Positions 43,062 through 51,931 are shown, numbered from the stretch's first letter. The stretch is DNA of 64,000 nucleotides from Cohnella pontilimi (GCF_005049045.1 NZ_SUPK01000009.1:167169-231168), one strand, 5' to 3'. Numbers and translations are program-made. The notes: generated by a model not told the origin, from the sequence alone.

Positions 43062-43733
43062 TTGTCGGAGATCGAAACCTCCCTATTAACCACACAGGTT
43101 TATAATGTAATCCGCCGAAAAATTCTCGGCGGCAAATACAGTGCAGGCGAAAAGCTGGACATTCACAAGCTGGCGGAAGAATTTGGCGTCAGCCGCTCGC
43201 CGGTCAAGGACGCCATCAATCAGCTGGTGCATGAAGGGCTGGTTGAAATCATTCCCCGAAAAGGAACTTATGTCACCCAGATGGACTTAACCGATTACAT
43301 AGAGTTGCATGACGCCCGATTGATGATTGAAATGTGGGCGGCGCAAAGAGTCGTCAAAACCGTTCAGGACGAGGAAATCGCGCAATGGGAGCAGATTATC
43401 CGAGAGATGAATTCTCTCCTCGATGTCCATCCATTTCCCTTTGAATTGTACAACCAGCTCGATTTGAAATTTCATCGCAAGCTCGTCCAATGGACAGGCA
43501 ACAAAAAAGTTCATGACATGTACTTTGCCCTGAATTCACACGTTACCTTATCCCGCATCGTATACTCAACTTCCTTCGAAAGCACCCTATCACGGCACAA
43601 GGACCACGAGAAATTACTAGAGGCTTTGAAGGAGCGAAACATTCCCAGCTTCCTGGGAATCTTGCAACTACACATTGAAAGCGTCAAAAAGGAAACCGAG
43701 CGCCGTTGGAACGAGCTCATGAAAAAAGAATGA
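43062..43733 (+). CDS. GntR family regulator, FadR-type with FCD domain
   Basis: A 223-residue repressor-type protein: winged helix at about 5-75 (LDIHKLAEEFGVSRSPVKDA is the HTH core) and an all-helical FCD ligand domain with metal/ligand His residues (LKFHRKLVQWTGN, and IESVKKETERRW at the end). TTG at 43062 has AGAAGGA upstream and lies after the transcription start; an ATG at 43017 lies in the operator. It is divergent from the TRAP/dehydrogenase operon, which it probably controls in response to the sugar acid. Confidence 0.9.
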   Translation: MSEIETSLLTTQVYNVIRRKILGGKYSAGEKLDIHKLAEEFGVSRSPVKDAINQLVHEGLVEIIPRKGTYVTQMDLTDYIELHDARLMIEMWAAQRVVKTVQDEEIAQWEQIIREMNSLLDVHPFPFELYNQLDLKFHRKLVQWTGNKKVHDMYFALNSHVTLSRIVYSTSFESTLSRHKDHEKLLEALKERNIPSFLGILQLHIESVKKETERRWNELMKKE

Positions 43734-43740
43734 GAACAGA

Positions 43741-43780
43741 AGCAGCCACCGACCGGTTGACGGTCAAGTGGCTGCTTTTT
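43741..43780 (+). terminator. Terminator after gntR
   Basis: AGCAGCCAC/GTGGCTGCT with an inner GACCG/CGGTC pair and a TTTTT tail, immediately after the gntR stop codon. Confidence 0.9.
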
Positions 43781-43785
43781 CATCA

Positions 43786-44601
43786 TTACATCATCCGCTG
43801 CCGCTGCGCTTCGAACAGCAACACCGTCGCCGCCATGGCCACATTCAGCGATTCGGCGCGGCCGGTGATCGGAATAATGACATTGTCCTGCACTGCGGCC
43901 GACACTTCTGCGGACAATCCGCCGCCTTCGCTGCCGAATACGAGCCAAACGCCGCGCCGAAAATTGTAATCGTAACAAGATTGCGCGGCCTGCAGGCTAG
44001 TTCCGACGACCGTAACGCCGCGCTCGCGAGCTTCCGGCAGCAGTTCCGTCAAATCCGCTTCCGTGACGGGAACATGGAATAAGGCGCCCATCGTGGCGCG
44101 GAGCGTTTTGGCGTTGTACACATCCGCCGTTCCGCGACCCAGCACGACCGCGGTAGCTCCGCAAGCTGCAGCGCTTCGAATGATGGTGCCTACATTGCCC
44201 GGATCCTGCACGCCGTCGAGCACCGCTACGAGGCCGGCGTCGGGATCGAACAGCTTGTCCGGCGGCAAACTCTTCTTCTCCGCAACGGCAAACACAGGCT
44301 GCGGCGTCTGGGTGGAGCTGCATTTGGCGATCACTTCCGGCGACACGGGCACCCAAAGCGGTCCGGCCGTGCCGGCCTGCTCCGACTCGGCGTACACCGC
44401 GAGCTCTTCCGGGATGCCCGCTCCGGCATCAAAGGCCACATGCGTTACCGGCCACCCCGCGCGCAACGCTTCCTCCACCAGGTGGGCGCCTTCGAGCAAA
44501 AATTTGCCCTCCCGCTCCCGGTGTTTCCGTTCCGTCAGCTTCGCCCATTCCTTCACGCGCGAATTGGATGAAGAACTGAGATAAGGCTCAAGCTTCGGCA
44601 T
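43786..44601 (-). CDS. TrmH/SpoU family RNA 2'-O-methyltransferase
   Basis: A 271-residue SPOUT enzyme using SAM to methylate ribose in rRNA or tRNA. An N-terminal substrate-binding domain (KFLLEGAHLVEEAL near 35-48) precedes the SPOUT motifs: LDGVQDPGNVGTIIRSAAACG, LVFGSEGGGLS and the knot motif IPITGRAESLNVAMAATVLL. Bacillus YsgA is the nearest type. It overlaps the ktrA 3' end by 14 bp, so the two are likely co-transcribed. Confidence 0.93.
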   Translation of the reverse strand: MPKLEPYLSSSSNSRVKEWAKLTERKHREREGKFLLEGAHLVEEALRAGWPVTHVAFDAGAGIPEELAVYAESEQAGTAGPLWVPVSPEVIAKCSSTQTPQPVFAVAEKKSLPPDKLFDPDAGLVAVLDGVQDPGNVGTIIRSAAACGATAVVLGRGTADVYNAKTLRATMGALFHVPVTEADLTELLPEARERGVTVVGTSLQAAQSCYDYNFRRGVWLVFGSEGGGLSAEVSAAVQDNVIIPITGRAESLNVAMAATVLLFEAQRQRMM

Positions 44602-45253
44602 ATTCCTGCTCCAATTGGGTCAATTGGTCGTTCCGTCCCACGATCACGAGCACATCGCCCTCTTCCAGCAAATCATCCGGCCTCGGGGTGATGTTGATTT
44701 CACCGTCGCGTTTGACCGCCAGTACGTTGCAGTTGAATTTAGCCCGAATGTCCAGCTGCTTTAAGTTTTTCCCGATGATGGCGGAAGATGCCTTCAGCTC
44801 TACGATGCTGTGCTCAGCAGACAATTCGATATGCTCCAAAATGTTCGGCGATATGAGCTGATGCGCGACCCGCAATCCCATATCCCGCTCCGGGTAGACG
44901 ACTTTATCCGCTCCGATTTTGCCCAGCACTTTGCCGTGCAGTTCATTCTGAGCCTTCACGATAATAAACGGAACGCCCATATCTTTCAATACCAGCGTCG
45001 TCAAAATGCTGGCTTGGATATTTTGTCCGATTGCCACGACCACCACGTCGAAATTGCGGATTCCCAGCGCGCGCAGCGCCTCTTCTTCGGTAGAATCCGC
45101 GGATACCGCCTGCGTGACGGCATGCGCCACATCCTGAACGCGCTCCTCGCTCTCGTCGATGGCGAGCACCTCATATCCCATTCCCGCCAAATACTTGGCG
45201 ACACTGGAACCGAAACGGCCGAGTCCGATGACCGCAAATTGTTTTTTAAGCAT
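44588..45253 (-). CDS. ktrA: Potassium uptake regulator KtrA/KtrC (RCK protein)
   Basis: A 221-residue cytoplasmic gating ring subunit for a Ktr potassium channel. RCK_N domain at 1-140 has the nucleotide motif FAVIGLGRFGSSVAKYL and the ribose-binding acid in LAIDESEERV. RCK_C domain at about 140-221 (the site of c-di-AMP control in KtrA/KtrC). No ktrB/ktrD partner is nearby, which is usual for ktrC. ATG at 45253 has AGAGGGGAA upstream. Confidence 0.92.
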   Translation of the reverse strand: MLKKQFAVIGLGRFGSSVAKYLAGMGYEVLAIDESEERVQDVAHAVTQAVSADSTEEEALRALGIRNFDVVVVAIGQNIQASILTTLVLKDMGVPFIIVKAQNELHGKVLGKIGADKVVYPERDMGLRVAHQLISPNILEHIELSAEHSIVELKASSAIIGKNLKQLDIRAKFNCNVLAVKRDGEINITPRPDDLLEEGDVLVIVGRNDQLTQLEQEYAEA

Positions 45254-45335
45254 GTCCCGTTCCCCTCTCCGTAACAAGCAACTATTTCCTATTATAGCAC
45301 AAGAGACCCCCGCGGCAGCAGGAGCCCCTTAGCGA

Positions 45336-46505
45336 TCACCGTTCTCTGTCCCGGCATTCGTATACGATCGATCCGCCGACCACCGTCGTTTCGACCAACG
45401 GGTAATCCCGCCATTTACGCACGAGGATCAAATCCGCGGCTTTGCCCGGTTCCAAAGATCCGATTTCTCCCTCCCGTCCGATCGCACGTGAAGGATTCAA
45501 AGAAGCCAACGCAGCCGCCTCAGAAAGCGGCACCCCTTGCTTCTCCAGGTCGAATACCGCTTGAAGCAGCGACGCGGGATGATAATCTGAGCAAATAATG
45601 TCCGCCGCATCGGCGCGGACAGCCTCCGCCGCATTCAGATTGCCGTCGTGGGATCCGCCCCGTACAATATTCGGAGCGCCGACGCATACGTTCATGCCCC
45701 GGTTGCAGGCGAACCGGGCGGTCTCCATGTCCAGCGGAAACTCGCTGACATCCGCGTGAAAAGCCAAGGAACGCTCTACCGCTTCCTTGGAATCGTCGTC
45801 ATGGGAGGCGATGGCGATGCCGCATTCTCTCGCGTACCCCGTCAAGTCGCGAAGCGTATCCCAATCGACCCGCTTCCGCTTCTCCTGCAGCTCCGCTACA
45901 ATGTGCGCTACCTCGTCCACGCCGACGCCTTGGTTTTTCATCACATAGCGCTCAAAAGCCCCCGGCTTCCGATACTGCCCGATTCCCGGCGCATGATCCA
46001 TCAAGGACAAGTAGTCGACTGCCCCTTCTTCGATGAGCTTCCGTGCGAGCGGCATCCCCGTCAAATGGGAAACCTCATACCGCAAATGAATGCCGTGCCG
46101 GATCATCGAGCGCTCCTCCCGGCAGGCGCGGATTAACTCGATCATTTGGCTGACGAGATTCTCACCCCGCAAGCTCAAACCCACACCCAGCGACAGAGAG
46201 TGGAGCATCGTCGTAATGCCGTGCCCCGCCAGCTTTTTCTCGAATTGCAAAAATGCCATCATCATCGGAAAAAGGGTGTTCGGCCGCGGCTCCGTCTCCT
46301 TCTCGATGGCGTCGCAATGGATGTCGACCAATCCGGGCAGCACCCATCTCCCCTCGGCATCCACTACTGTGTCACCGGCTTCCTCGGCTTGCCGGGCCAA
46401 CCCCTCGGCAATGTCCGTAATACGCCCGTTCTCGATGGCAATGTCCGCCTTCGTGACTTCATGCGGGAGAACGACCGTCCCTCCGCGTATGATCAACCGA
46501 CTCAT
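45336..46505 (-). CDS. phnM: PhnM-type amidohydrolase (alpha-D-ribose 1-methylphosphonate 5-triphosphate diphosphatase)
   Basis: A 389-residue amidohydrolase of the PhnM group: GLVDIHCDAIEKETEPRPN near 60-80 replaces the usual HxH, then MLHSLSLGVG, HLRYEVSH, LMDHAPGIGQYR, IASHDDDSKEAVE and ICSDYHPASLLQAV. In the C-P lyase pathway, PhnM removes diphosphate from the ribose methylphosphonate intermediate. No other phn gene is visible within the window, so either the rest lies elsewhere or this paralogue acts on another substrate. The ribosome site is weak. Confidence 0.85.
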   Translation of the reverse strand: MSRLIIRGGTVVLPHEVTKADIAIENGRITDIAEGLARQAEEAGDTVVDAEGRWVLPGLVDIHCDAIEKETEPRPNTLFPMMMAFLQFEKKLAGHGITTMLHSLSLGVGLSLRGENLVSQMIELIRACREERSMIRHGIHLRYEVSHLTGMPLARKLIEEGAVDYLSLMDHAPGIGQYRKPGAFERYVMKNQGVGVDEVAHIVAELQEKRKRVDWDTLRDLTGYARECGIAIASHDDDSKEAVERSLAFHADVSEFPLDMETARFACNRGMNVCVGAPNIVRGGSHDGNLNAAEAVRADAADIICSDYHPASLLQAVFDLEKQGVPLSEAAALASLNPSRAIGREGEIGSLEPGKAADLILVRKWRDYPLVETTVVGGSIVYECRDRER

Positions 46506-46648
46506 CCGACCACATCCGTTTCGAATCATTTCTCTACCCAATTTTATCAAATGCGAAACACGAAATTTGTCGACGTTTGTTTGAAATGCTGATACAATTC
46601 ATTTGGAACGCAGGCTGTTCCCATTTTGAGCGGTGAGGTGTTCATAAA

Positions 46649-46990
46649 TTGGATATTATCGCATTAAAAAGCCGAATGGACGCAAGACAACTGATGTTGT
46701 TGGAATCCGAAGTCAAAAGTCAGGGCAAAAATATGTTTCTGGCATATGTTTTATGGTATTTTCTTGGATTACTCGGCGGCCACCGGTTCTATATGCAGAA
46801 AAAGGGCTCTGCCGTCGCGATGCTGATCCTGTCCATCACCGTGATCGGACTGATCGTCACAGGCATTTGGATAATCGTCGACGCTTTCTTGCTGCATACG
46901 TGGGTCAAAGATCACAATCGCCAGCTGGAATATAAGCTCGTACATGAAATCTTGGGCCACCAAGCGCCTCCGGCGCCGTCCAGCTTCTAA
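46649..46990 (+). CDS. TM2 domain protein
   Basis: A 113-residue membrane protein. After a polar N-terminus come two helices with the TM2 signature between and around them (FLGLLGGHRFYMQKKGSAVA near 38-57), and a soluble tail. TM2 proteins are widespread and mostly uncharacterised. The start is TTG with GTGAGGTG upstream. A second TM2 gene begins 4 bp after its stop codon. Confidence 0.83.
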   Translation: MDIIALKSRMDARQLMLLESEVKSQGKNMFLAYVLWYFLGLLGGHRFYMQKKGSAVAMLILSITVIGLIVTGIWIIVDAFLLHTWVKDHNRQLEYKLVHEILGHQAPPAPSSF

Positions 46991-46994
46991 TCCG

Positions 46995-47384
46995 ATGAAC
47001 AAAACGGATCTGTCCCTGGAACAGCTGATTTTGCTGCAGTCCGAAATGCGCCATGCCGAGAAGTCTCTCGCCCTTGCGTATTTCATGCTGATCGGCGGTC
47101 ACCTCGGCGTACACCGTTTCTACTTGCGGCGTTTCGCCAGCGGCGGCATTCAATTGGCGCTGTTCTTGGTCGCCACGGCCTGTTACTTCGTGTACGGAAT
47201 CGCCGATGCTGTAGATGAAACCTGGCGCCCTTGGCATGCCGTGCCGATTGCCTTCCTTGTGTTATCCGGGCTGGCTTTGTTCATCTGGATTATCGTCGAC
47301 ATGTGTATCCTTCCGCGAATGGTGAGAGAGTGGAATTCGGCCAAGGAGGCCGAAATCATCTCTCAGATCACCCAAATATCCTGA
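46995..47384 (+). CDS. TM2 domain protein, tandem paralogue
   Basis: A 129-residue protein with LEQLILLQSEM like the N-terminus of its neighbour, the TM2 motif LIGGHLGVHRFYLRRFASGG near 34-53 and three hydrophobic segments rather than two. The ATG follows the first TM2 stop codon by 4 bp, so translation is probably coupled. The pair looks like a tandem duplication that has diverged. Confidence 0.83.
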   Translation: MNKTDLSLEQLILLQSEMRHAEKSLALAYFMLIGGHLGVHRFYLRRFASGGIQLALFLVATACYFVYGIADAVDETWRPWHAVPIAFLVLSGLALFIWIIVDMCILPRMVREWNSAKEAEIISQITQIS

Positions 47385-47398
47385 TAACGACTAAAGCG

Positions 47399-47439
47399 AC
47401 AAAGAGCCTCCGGCCGGTCATGGGCTGGAGGCTCTTTGT
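47399..47439. terminator. Bidirectional terminator
   Basis: ACAAAGAGCCTCC/GGAGGCTCTTTGT, a 13-bp perfect inverted repeat between the convergent TM2 and prfC genes. Confidence 0.92.
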
Positions 47440-47462
47440 CATGTTTGCCGATGTGCTTAAAG

Positions 47463-49049
47463 TTACGGAGCCGTCTCCAGAAATTTCACGTCGGGCATCC
47501 GCTCCATCGCGGTGCGCATCGCGTACTCGTTCTCGAAAAGCGCCACGTCGTTGTCGTTCTTATCTTTCACCAGCGTCGAATTGATCCGGAATTTCGAAGG
47601 ATCTACCTTGTCGGCGACGATCCATCGTGCGAATTGGAAAGGTGTGCGGGACAACAGGATATCGACGCCATACTCGTTCTTCATCCGGTACTCGAACACC
47701 TCAAACTGCAGTTGTCCGACCACTCCGAGATAGGTGTCTTCGAAAGGACCGACCGAGCGGAAAACTTGCACCATGCCTTCTTCCGTCAGCTGGTCGAGTC
47801 CTTTCAGGTACTGCTTTTGCTTTAGCGCGTTCTTGATCGTTACTTTGGCGAAAATTTCGGGCGAAAACGTCGGCAGCTCGTCGAACGTGACGCTGCTCCC
47901 TTCGCTCAGGGAATCGCCAATACGGAAGATGCCCGGATCGAACAAGCCGATAATGTCGCCCGGATAAGCGGTTTCGACGATATCACGGTCCTGCGCGAGG
48001 AACTGCTGCGGCTGCGACAGCTTGATCTCTTTACCCGCACGCACGTGGCGGACCGACATGCCGCGTTGGAACTTGCCGGAGCATATGCGCAGGAAAGCCA
48101 GGCGGTCGCGGTGGGCCGGATTCATGTTGGCCTGGATTTTGAAAATATATCCCGAAAACTTCTCGTTTTCCGGTTCGATCGGTCCATCCGTGCTGCGGCG
48201 GGGGGTTGGAGGCGGCGCGAGCTGCAGGAAGTTTTCCAGGAATGTCTGCACCCCGAAGTTGTTCACTGCGCTTCCGAAAAATACCGGCGTCAGCTCTCCG
48301 ATTTTGACCTTCTCGTAATCGAACGGATCTCCGGCCACGTCGAGCAGCTCCAGCTCTTCAATGAGCTTATCCGCCAAGTAGTCGCCCGCCATTTCGCGGA
48401 TGACCGGATCGCGGTAATCCGATACTTTGCGTACTTCGATGGTCGAATGATCGTTGCCTTGGAACAGCTCGACCTGGTTTTTCATCCGGTCGTACACGCC
48501 GCAAAGCTCGCGGCCCATGCCGATCGGCCAGTTCATCGGGACGGAGCGTATGCCGAGCACCCGCTCGATCTCCTCGAGCAGCTCGAAAGGATTCTGGCCT
48601 TCGCGGTCGAGCTTGTTGATGAACGTAAAAATCGGAATGCCGCGTTTGCTGCACACCTGGAACAGCTTGATCGTCTGCGCCTCCACGCCTTTGGCGACGT
48701 CGATCAGCATGACGGCGCTGTCCGCTGCGGTCAGCGTACGGTAGGTATCTTCACTGAAGTCTTGGTGACCGGGAGTGTCCAAAATGTTAACCTGCTTGCC
48801 GGCATACTGGAACTGCATGACCGACGAGGTAACGGAGATTCCCCGCTGTTTCTCGATTTCCATCCAGTCGCTTGTCGCGTGGCGCGCGGCCTTGCGCGCT
48901 TTGACGGAACCGGCTACATGAATGGCTCCTCCGTACAGGAGCAGCTTCTCCGTCAGCGTCGTTTTCCCCGCATCGGGGTGAGATATAATCGCGAACGTGC
49001 GGCGTTTATCGACTTCCTGCCTCAGTTCGGTGCGAGTCGTTTCGCTCAT
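47463..49049 (-). CDS. prfC: Peptide chain release factor 3
   Basis: A 528-residue translational GTPase that recycles RF1/RF2. G1 is SHPDAGKTTL near 21-30, G2/G3 are seen in KQRGISVTSS and ILDTPGHQDF, and G4 in NKLDREG. The RF3-specific C-terminal domain (FQRGMSVRHVRAGKEI and RMKNEYGVDILLSRTPF) follows. Length is normal. Present in some Bacilli and many Paenibacillaceae. It is monocistronic. Confidence 0.95.
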   Translation of the reverse strand: MSETTRTELRQEVDKRRTFAIISHPDAGKTTLTEKLLLYGGAIHVAGSVKARKAARHATSDWMEIEKQRGISVTSSVMQFQYAGKQVNILDTPGHQDFSEDTYRTLTAADSAVMLIDVAKGVEAQTIKLFQVCSKRGIPIFTFINKLDREGQNPFELLEEIERVLGIRSVPMNWPIGMGRELCGVYDRMKNQVELFQGNDHSTIEVRKVSDYRDPVIREMAGDYLADKLIEELELLDVAGDPFDYEKVKIGELTPVFFGSAVNNFGVQTFLENFLQLAPPPTPRRSTDGPIEPENEKFSGYIFKIQANMNPAHRDRLAFLRICSGKFQRGMSVRHVRAGKEIKLSQPQQFLAQDRDIVETAYPGDIIGLFDPGIFRIGDSLSEGSSVTFDELPTFSPEIFAKVTIKNALKQKQYLKGLDQLTEEGMVQVFRSVGPFEDTYLGVVGQLQFEVFEYRMKNEYGVDILLSRTPFQFARWIVADKVDPSKFRINSTLVKDKNDNDVALFENEYAMRTAMERMPDVKFLETAP

Positions 49050-49097
49050 GAATTCGATGATCCTTCCCTCGTAAAATAACAGCTTTCATTATAGCAC

Positions 49098-49141
49098 AAA
49101 AAAGGTTACCCGGCGTGCCCAAGCGCGCGCGGGATAACCTT
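49098..49141 (-). terminator. Terminator after bactofilin operon
   Basis: AAGGTTA(T)CCCG and CGGGTAACCTT arms around a GC-rich loop, followed on the minus strand by six or more T residues. Confidence 0.85.
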
Positions 49142-49197
49142 CTCCCCATCATGTTAACGCGAAGCGTTATATTGCTGCTGCTCGGTGTTTGGAGAGC

Positions 49198-49869
49198 TTA
49201 ACGTCTCATGCGTTCTTTCACAGAAGCATTTTTGTCGATACGCAGGTCATCGCGATATTCCACCCGCCCGATTCGGCAGCCCGGTCCGATCGTCACCCGG
49301 TTGCCTCTTACGACAGAAGCGGTTGTATACTCAAGATGCACGGTATCCCCTTCGATCAGATCCGAGGTCAACTCTCTTTCGCGGCGCGAAGAAAGAACGG
49401 TGTTAAACCAATGGACCCGGCTTCGTTTCACGGTAATAGAGCCGCCGCCGATTTCCTTAGCCCGGGAATATCCGTGCAGTCGGATGTCCACTTCATCCGC
49501 ATTCAGCAATCCGTCCAGCTCTATCGCTCCTCGTACCTGGAATGACTCTGCCTCGCAATTACCGGATGCTTGCAAGCCGCCGGTGATCTTAACCTGTTCT
49601 CCCGTCAGATTGCCGGACACCTCGATCTGGCCTATCGCGCGTATTTTGGACACTTTCATGTCGCTGTGAACGTGGCATTCCCCGGTCAGCTTCAGAAGAG
49701 CGGCCTGCAGGCTTCCATCCAAGTCGACCGTCCCCATGCACTTCAAGCTGCGGCAGTACAAACCTCCCGACATCTTGGCTTCTCCAGTAATCCGGACGTT
49801 TCCGAAACGCCCGCCGGCCGAAGCTGTGGTGCCCACCAGCTTCAAATCAGGCAAAATGGCTTCCGTCAC
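49198..49869 (-). CDS. Bactofilin-like polymer-forming protein (YhbF/BacF-type)
   Basis: A 223-residue protein dominated by right-handed beta-helix repeats about 17-20 residues long with regular Gly and hydrophobic positions (GNVRITGEAKMSGGLYC, IGQIEVSGNLTGEQVKITGG). This is the bactofilin/polymer-forming cytoskeletal fold. Bacillus encodes two such proteins (YhbE, YhbF) next to YhbD, the arrangement seen here. It starts GTG and overlaps the upstream bactofilin by 23 bp. Confidence 0.85.
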   Translation of the reverse strand: MTEAILPDLKLVGTTASAGGRFGNVRITGEAKMSGGLYCRSLKCMGTVDLDGSLQAALLKLTGECHVHSDMKVSKIRAIGQIEVSGNLTGEQVKITGGLQASGNCEAESFQVRGAIELDGLLNADEVDIRLHGYSRAKEIGGGSITVKRSRVHWFNTVLSSRRERELTSDLIEGDTVHLEYTTASVVRGNRVTIGPGCRIGRVEYRDDLRIDKNASVKERMRR

Positions 49870-50548
49870 CGGTCTTCCTCTCCTTTCCCACTTTCGCCGC
49901 CGGATGCTTGATCAATTCCGAACGATATTCGACGAGTCCGATTCGGCAGCCGGGACCGAGGATCACGCGGTTGCCCCGGACAATGGAAACGTGAGAATGC
50001 TCCAAGTCCGCTTCATCGCCTTCGATCAGGTCCGCCGTCAGCTCCGGATTCCAGACCGGAAACATTCGCTGCCATAGTTTTTTCCACGCCCCCTGGACGC
50101 CTTTACGCACGCGGATTGATTCCCCGCCGATTTCCCGAGCTTTGCCTTTTCCGTACAACCGAATGTCCAACTGCCCGGCGTTCAGAAGCCCGTCAATCTC
50201 AAATCCGCCTTCGGCGTCGAACCTCTCGAGTGAGCAATCGCCCTTGACGTTCATGCCGCCTTTCAGCACCAAAGTTTCTCCGTGCACAGGCCCCCGCACG
50301 TCCGCATATCCGTCGATTTGCGAGGATTCAGCCGACAGCCGCCCCTCGACCTTCAACTTCCCTTCACAGCGCAGCGAGGCCGCTTGCAGATCCCCTCTCA
50401 CCGTTACGATTCCGCTGATTTTGCACCCATCGTCGGCCTGCACGTTTCCTTCCACCTTGCCGACCCCTTCTATCGTAACTTGGCGGTAATGCCCGCCCGG
50501 GGCCGTGCTCACACCGCTGATGTGCAAATCCGGCACCTTGTGGTCCAT
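49847..50548 (-). CDS. Bactofilin-like polymer-forming protein (YhbE/BacE-type)
   Basis: A 233-residue beta-helix repeat protein, paralogous to its downstream neighbour: both share a start like LPDLKLVGTTASAGG / VPDLHISGVSTAPGG and an end with EYRxxLxI-like sequence. Repeats such as GKVEGNVQADDGCKISGIVT are visible. In Bacillus the BacEF pair affects flagellar assembly; here a cytoskeletal role is inferred from family. ATG at 50548 has GGGAGGAA upstream. Confidence 0.85.
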   Translation of the reverse strand: MDHKVPDLHISGVSTAPGGHYRQVTIEGVGKVEGNVQADDGCKISGIVTVRGDLQAASLRCEGKLKVEGRLSAESSQIDGYADVRGPVHGETLVLKGGMNVKGDCSLERFDAEGGFEIDGLLNAGQLDIRLYGKGKAREIGGESIRVRKGVQGAWKKLWQRMFPVWNPELTADLIEGDEADLEHSHVSIVRGNRVILGPGCRIGLVEYRSELIKHPAAKVGKERKTGDGSHFA

Positions 50549-50562
50549 GGCCGGTTCCTCCC

Positions 50563-51186
50563 TCATACCAGTTTACCTTTCAGCTCTTCGATGATTTCCG
50601 TAAGAGAAAGGCGGGCAATGACCTTCACACCTTTTTCGAAAAACAGCTCGGTCGGCATCGACAGCAGAGCGAACCAGGAAACCCCCATTTTCCGAACAAA
50701 GACCAACTCGCAGGCTTTCCCTTCGAACTTCGGAAAAAACTCCTTCAAGGTCTCGAGCAGCCGTTCGCCTTCCTCCAGACTCATATCGCCCGCCTCAAGC
50801 AGCTTGTCGATCACGTAAAAAAATAAAATCATCTCGAACGTATATACCGTGTGATCGGGGTCATTCGGTGCGAATGCTTGAAGAGCTGTTCGCGAAACAA
50901 TGTTGCGCTTTAAGAGTTCGCTGCTGCGCATTTCATAATCGGGCAAAGCCGGGGACAGTTTTCCCGCTACTTGATCGAGGGAAAGATCATCCTTCATGTT
51001 CAGAATTTTATCGATTCTGCTCAAGATCAGCTCTTTCGGGAAAAAGGTCTCTTGGCCGGTAAATGTCGATTTGCGAATGAACCATTCTTCCGGAATGAGT
51101 TGTTTTCTTTTCCACCGGTACAGCTGGCCGTATGAAATGCCCGTCAAATCCAGCAGCTCTTTTTTCGAGATCAATTCTCGTTCCAT
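50563..51186 (-). CDS. YhbD-like MerR-type regulator (DUF4004)
   Basis: A 207-residue protein beginning ELISKKELLDLTGISYGQLY, a MerR-type winged helix, with WKRKQLIPEEWFIRKSTFTGQ as the wing. The rest (about 75-207) is helical and not a known ligand domain. It precedes the two bactofilin genes, as in Bacillus yhbD-yhbE-yhbF. A long palindrome between its -35 and -10 elements suggests it controls its own operon. ATG at 51186 has GGTGGAG upstream. Confidence 0.88.
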   Translation of the reverse strand: MERELISKKELLDLTGISYGQLYRWKRKQLIPEEWFIRKSTFTGQETFFPKELILSRIDKILNMKDDLSLDQVAGKLSPALPDYEMRSSELLKRNIVSRTALQAFAPNDPDHTVYTFEMILFFYVIDKLLEAGDMSLEEGERLLETLKEFFPKFEGKACELVFVRKMGVSWFALLSMPTELFFEKGVKVIARLSLTEIIEELKGKLV

Positions 51187-51205
51187 CCTCATCAACTCCA
51201 CCGTC

Positions 51206-51237
51206 AGTGTAACATAACATTGTTACGTTAAGCAAGA
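51206..51237 (-). promoter_or_regulatory. Promoter and palindromic operator of the yhbD-bactofilin operon
   Basis: On the plus strand, TAACATAACA (51210-51219), one T, then TGTTACGTTA (51221-51230): arms match at 9 of 10 positions. On the minus strand it lies between TTGCTT and TACACT, 18 bp apart. An operator in a stretched spacer is the MerR pattern. Confidence 0.65.
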
Positions 51238-51246
51238 GGAAAATGG

Positions 51247-51282
51247 AAAAAAGACCCTGCCGCCCATTAGGTGACAAGGTCT
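51247..51282 (-). terminator. Terminator after cyclase-family gene side / upstream of yhbD
   Basis: AGACCTTGTCACC/GGGCGGCAGGGTCT hairpin followed by TTTTTT on the minus strand; it ends transcription of the zwf-cyclase unit before the yhbD promoter. Confidence 0.82.
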
Positions 51283-51298
51283 CCCCTTGTATGATCGT

Positions 51299-51931
51299 TT
51301 ATTGCTCGGCCAGCAGGAATGCCCGTGCCGGTGCAGCGTCGATACCCGTCAGCTTTAGCGGAGCCAGGATCAGCGTATAGGGACCGGCCTCCACATGCTT
51401 GAGCCGAAGCCCTTCTACGATGATGACGCCGGCGCGCATCAACGTGCGGTGCGTCGGGTATTCCGGCTGCGCGCGCTCGATTCCGAGGGAGTCGGTAGCG
51501 ACCAGCGTGATGCCGATGTCGGCCAAATAAGCGGCGCCGTCCTCCCGAAGGAACGGAAACTCGAGGTCGAACTGTTCGGTCATCGAACTCGAGGTTTTGA
51601 AGAGGATCCGCTCGCCTCGTTGAATCGCGAACGGCTCCAGATCTTCTTTGGTGATGTACCCCTTCACATGGGTCAAATCCAGGACGCGCGCAGGTCCGCA
51701 CAGTTGCTCCAGCGTCACGGTCTCGATCGTGTCGCCGCCCGCCAGCATGTGCAAAGGCGCATCGACGTGCGTTCCGCAGTGGACGTCCATGTCCAGCCGG
51801 CTCTCATGCGGTTTCCCCTGATCGTGGTTTTGCACGTTCGTAATACGCGGCTTTTTGTGCTCATAGCTCTTCCATACCTGCATGCCTTCCTCAATCGTCA
51901 TGCTGATATCGATAATCCGCCCCAATCCCAT
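51299..51931 (-). CDS. Cyclase family protein (kynurenine formamidase-like)
   Basis: A 210-residue metal hydrolase. The family motif HxGTHxDxPxH is present as HCGTHVDAPLH near 48-58, with FKTSSS and LVATDSLGIE downstream; these supply the metal and catalytic residues of the KynB/cyclase fold. No other kynurenine genes are nearby, so the substrate is open. ATG at 51931 has GGAGGTG upstream. It follows zwf by 29 bp. Confidence 0.88.
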   Translation of the reverse strand: MGLGRIIDISMTIEEGMQVWKSYEHKKPRITNVQNHDQGKPHESRLDMDVHCGTHVDAPLHMLAGGDTIETVTLEQLCGPARVLDLTHVKGYITKEDLEPFAIQRGERILFKTSSSMTEQFDLEFPFLREDGAAYLADIGITLVATDSLGIERAQPEYPTHRTLMRAGVIIVEGLRLKHVEAGPYTLILAPLKLTGIDAAPARAFLLAEQ

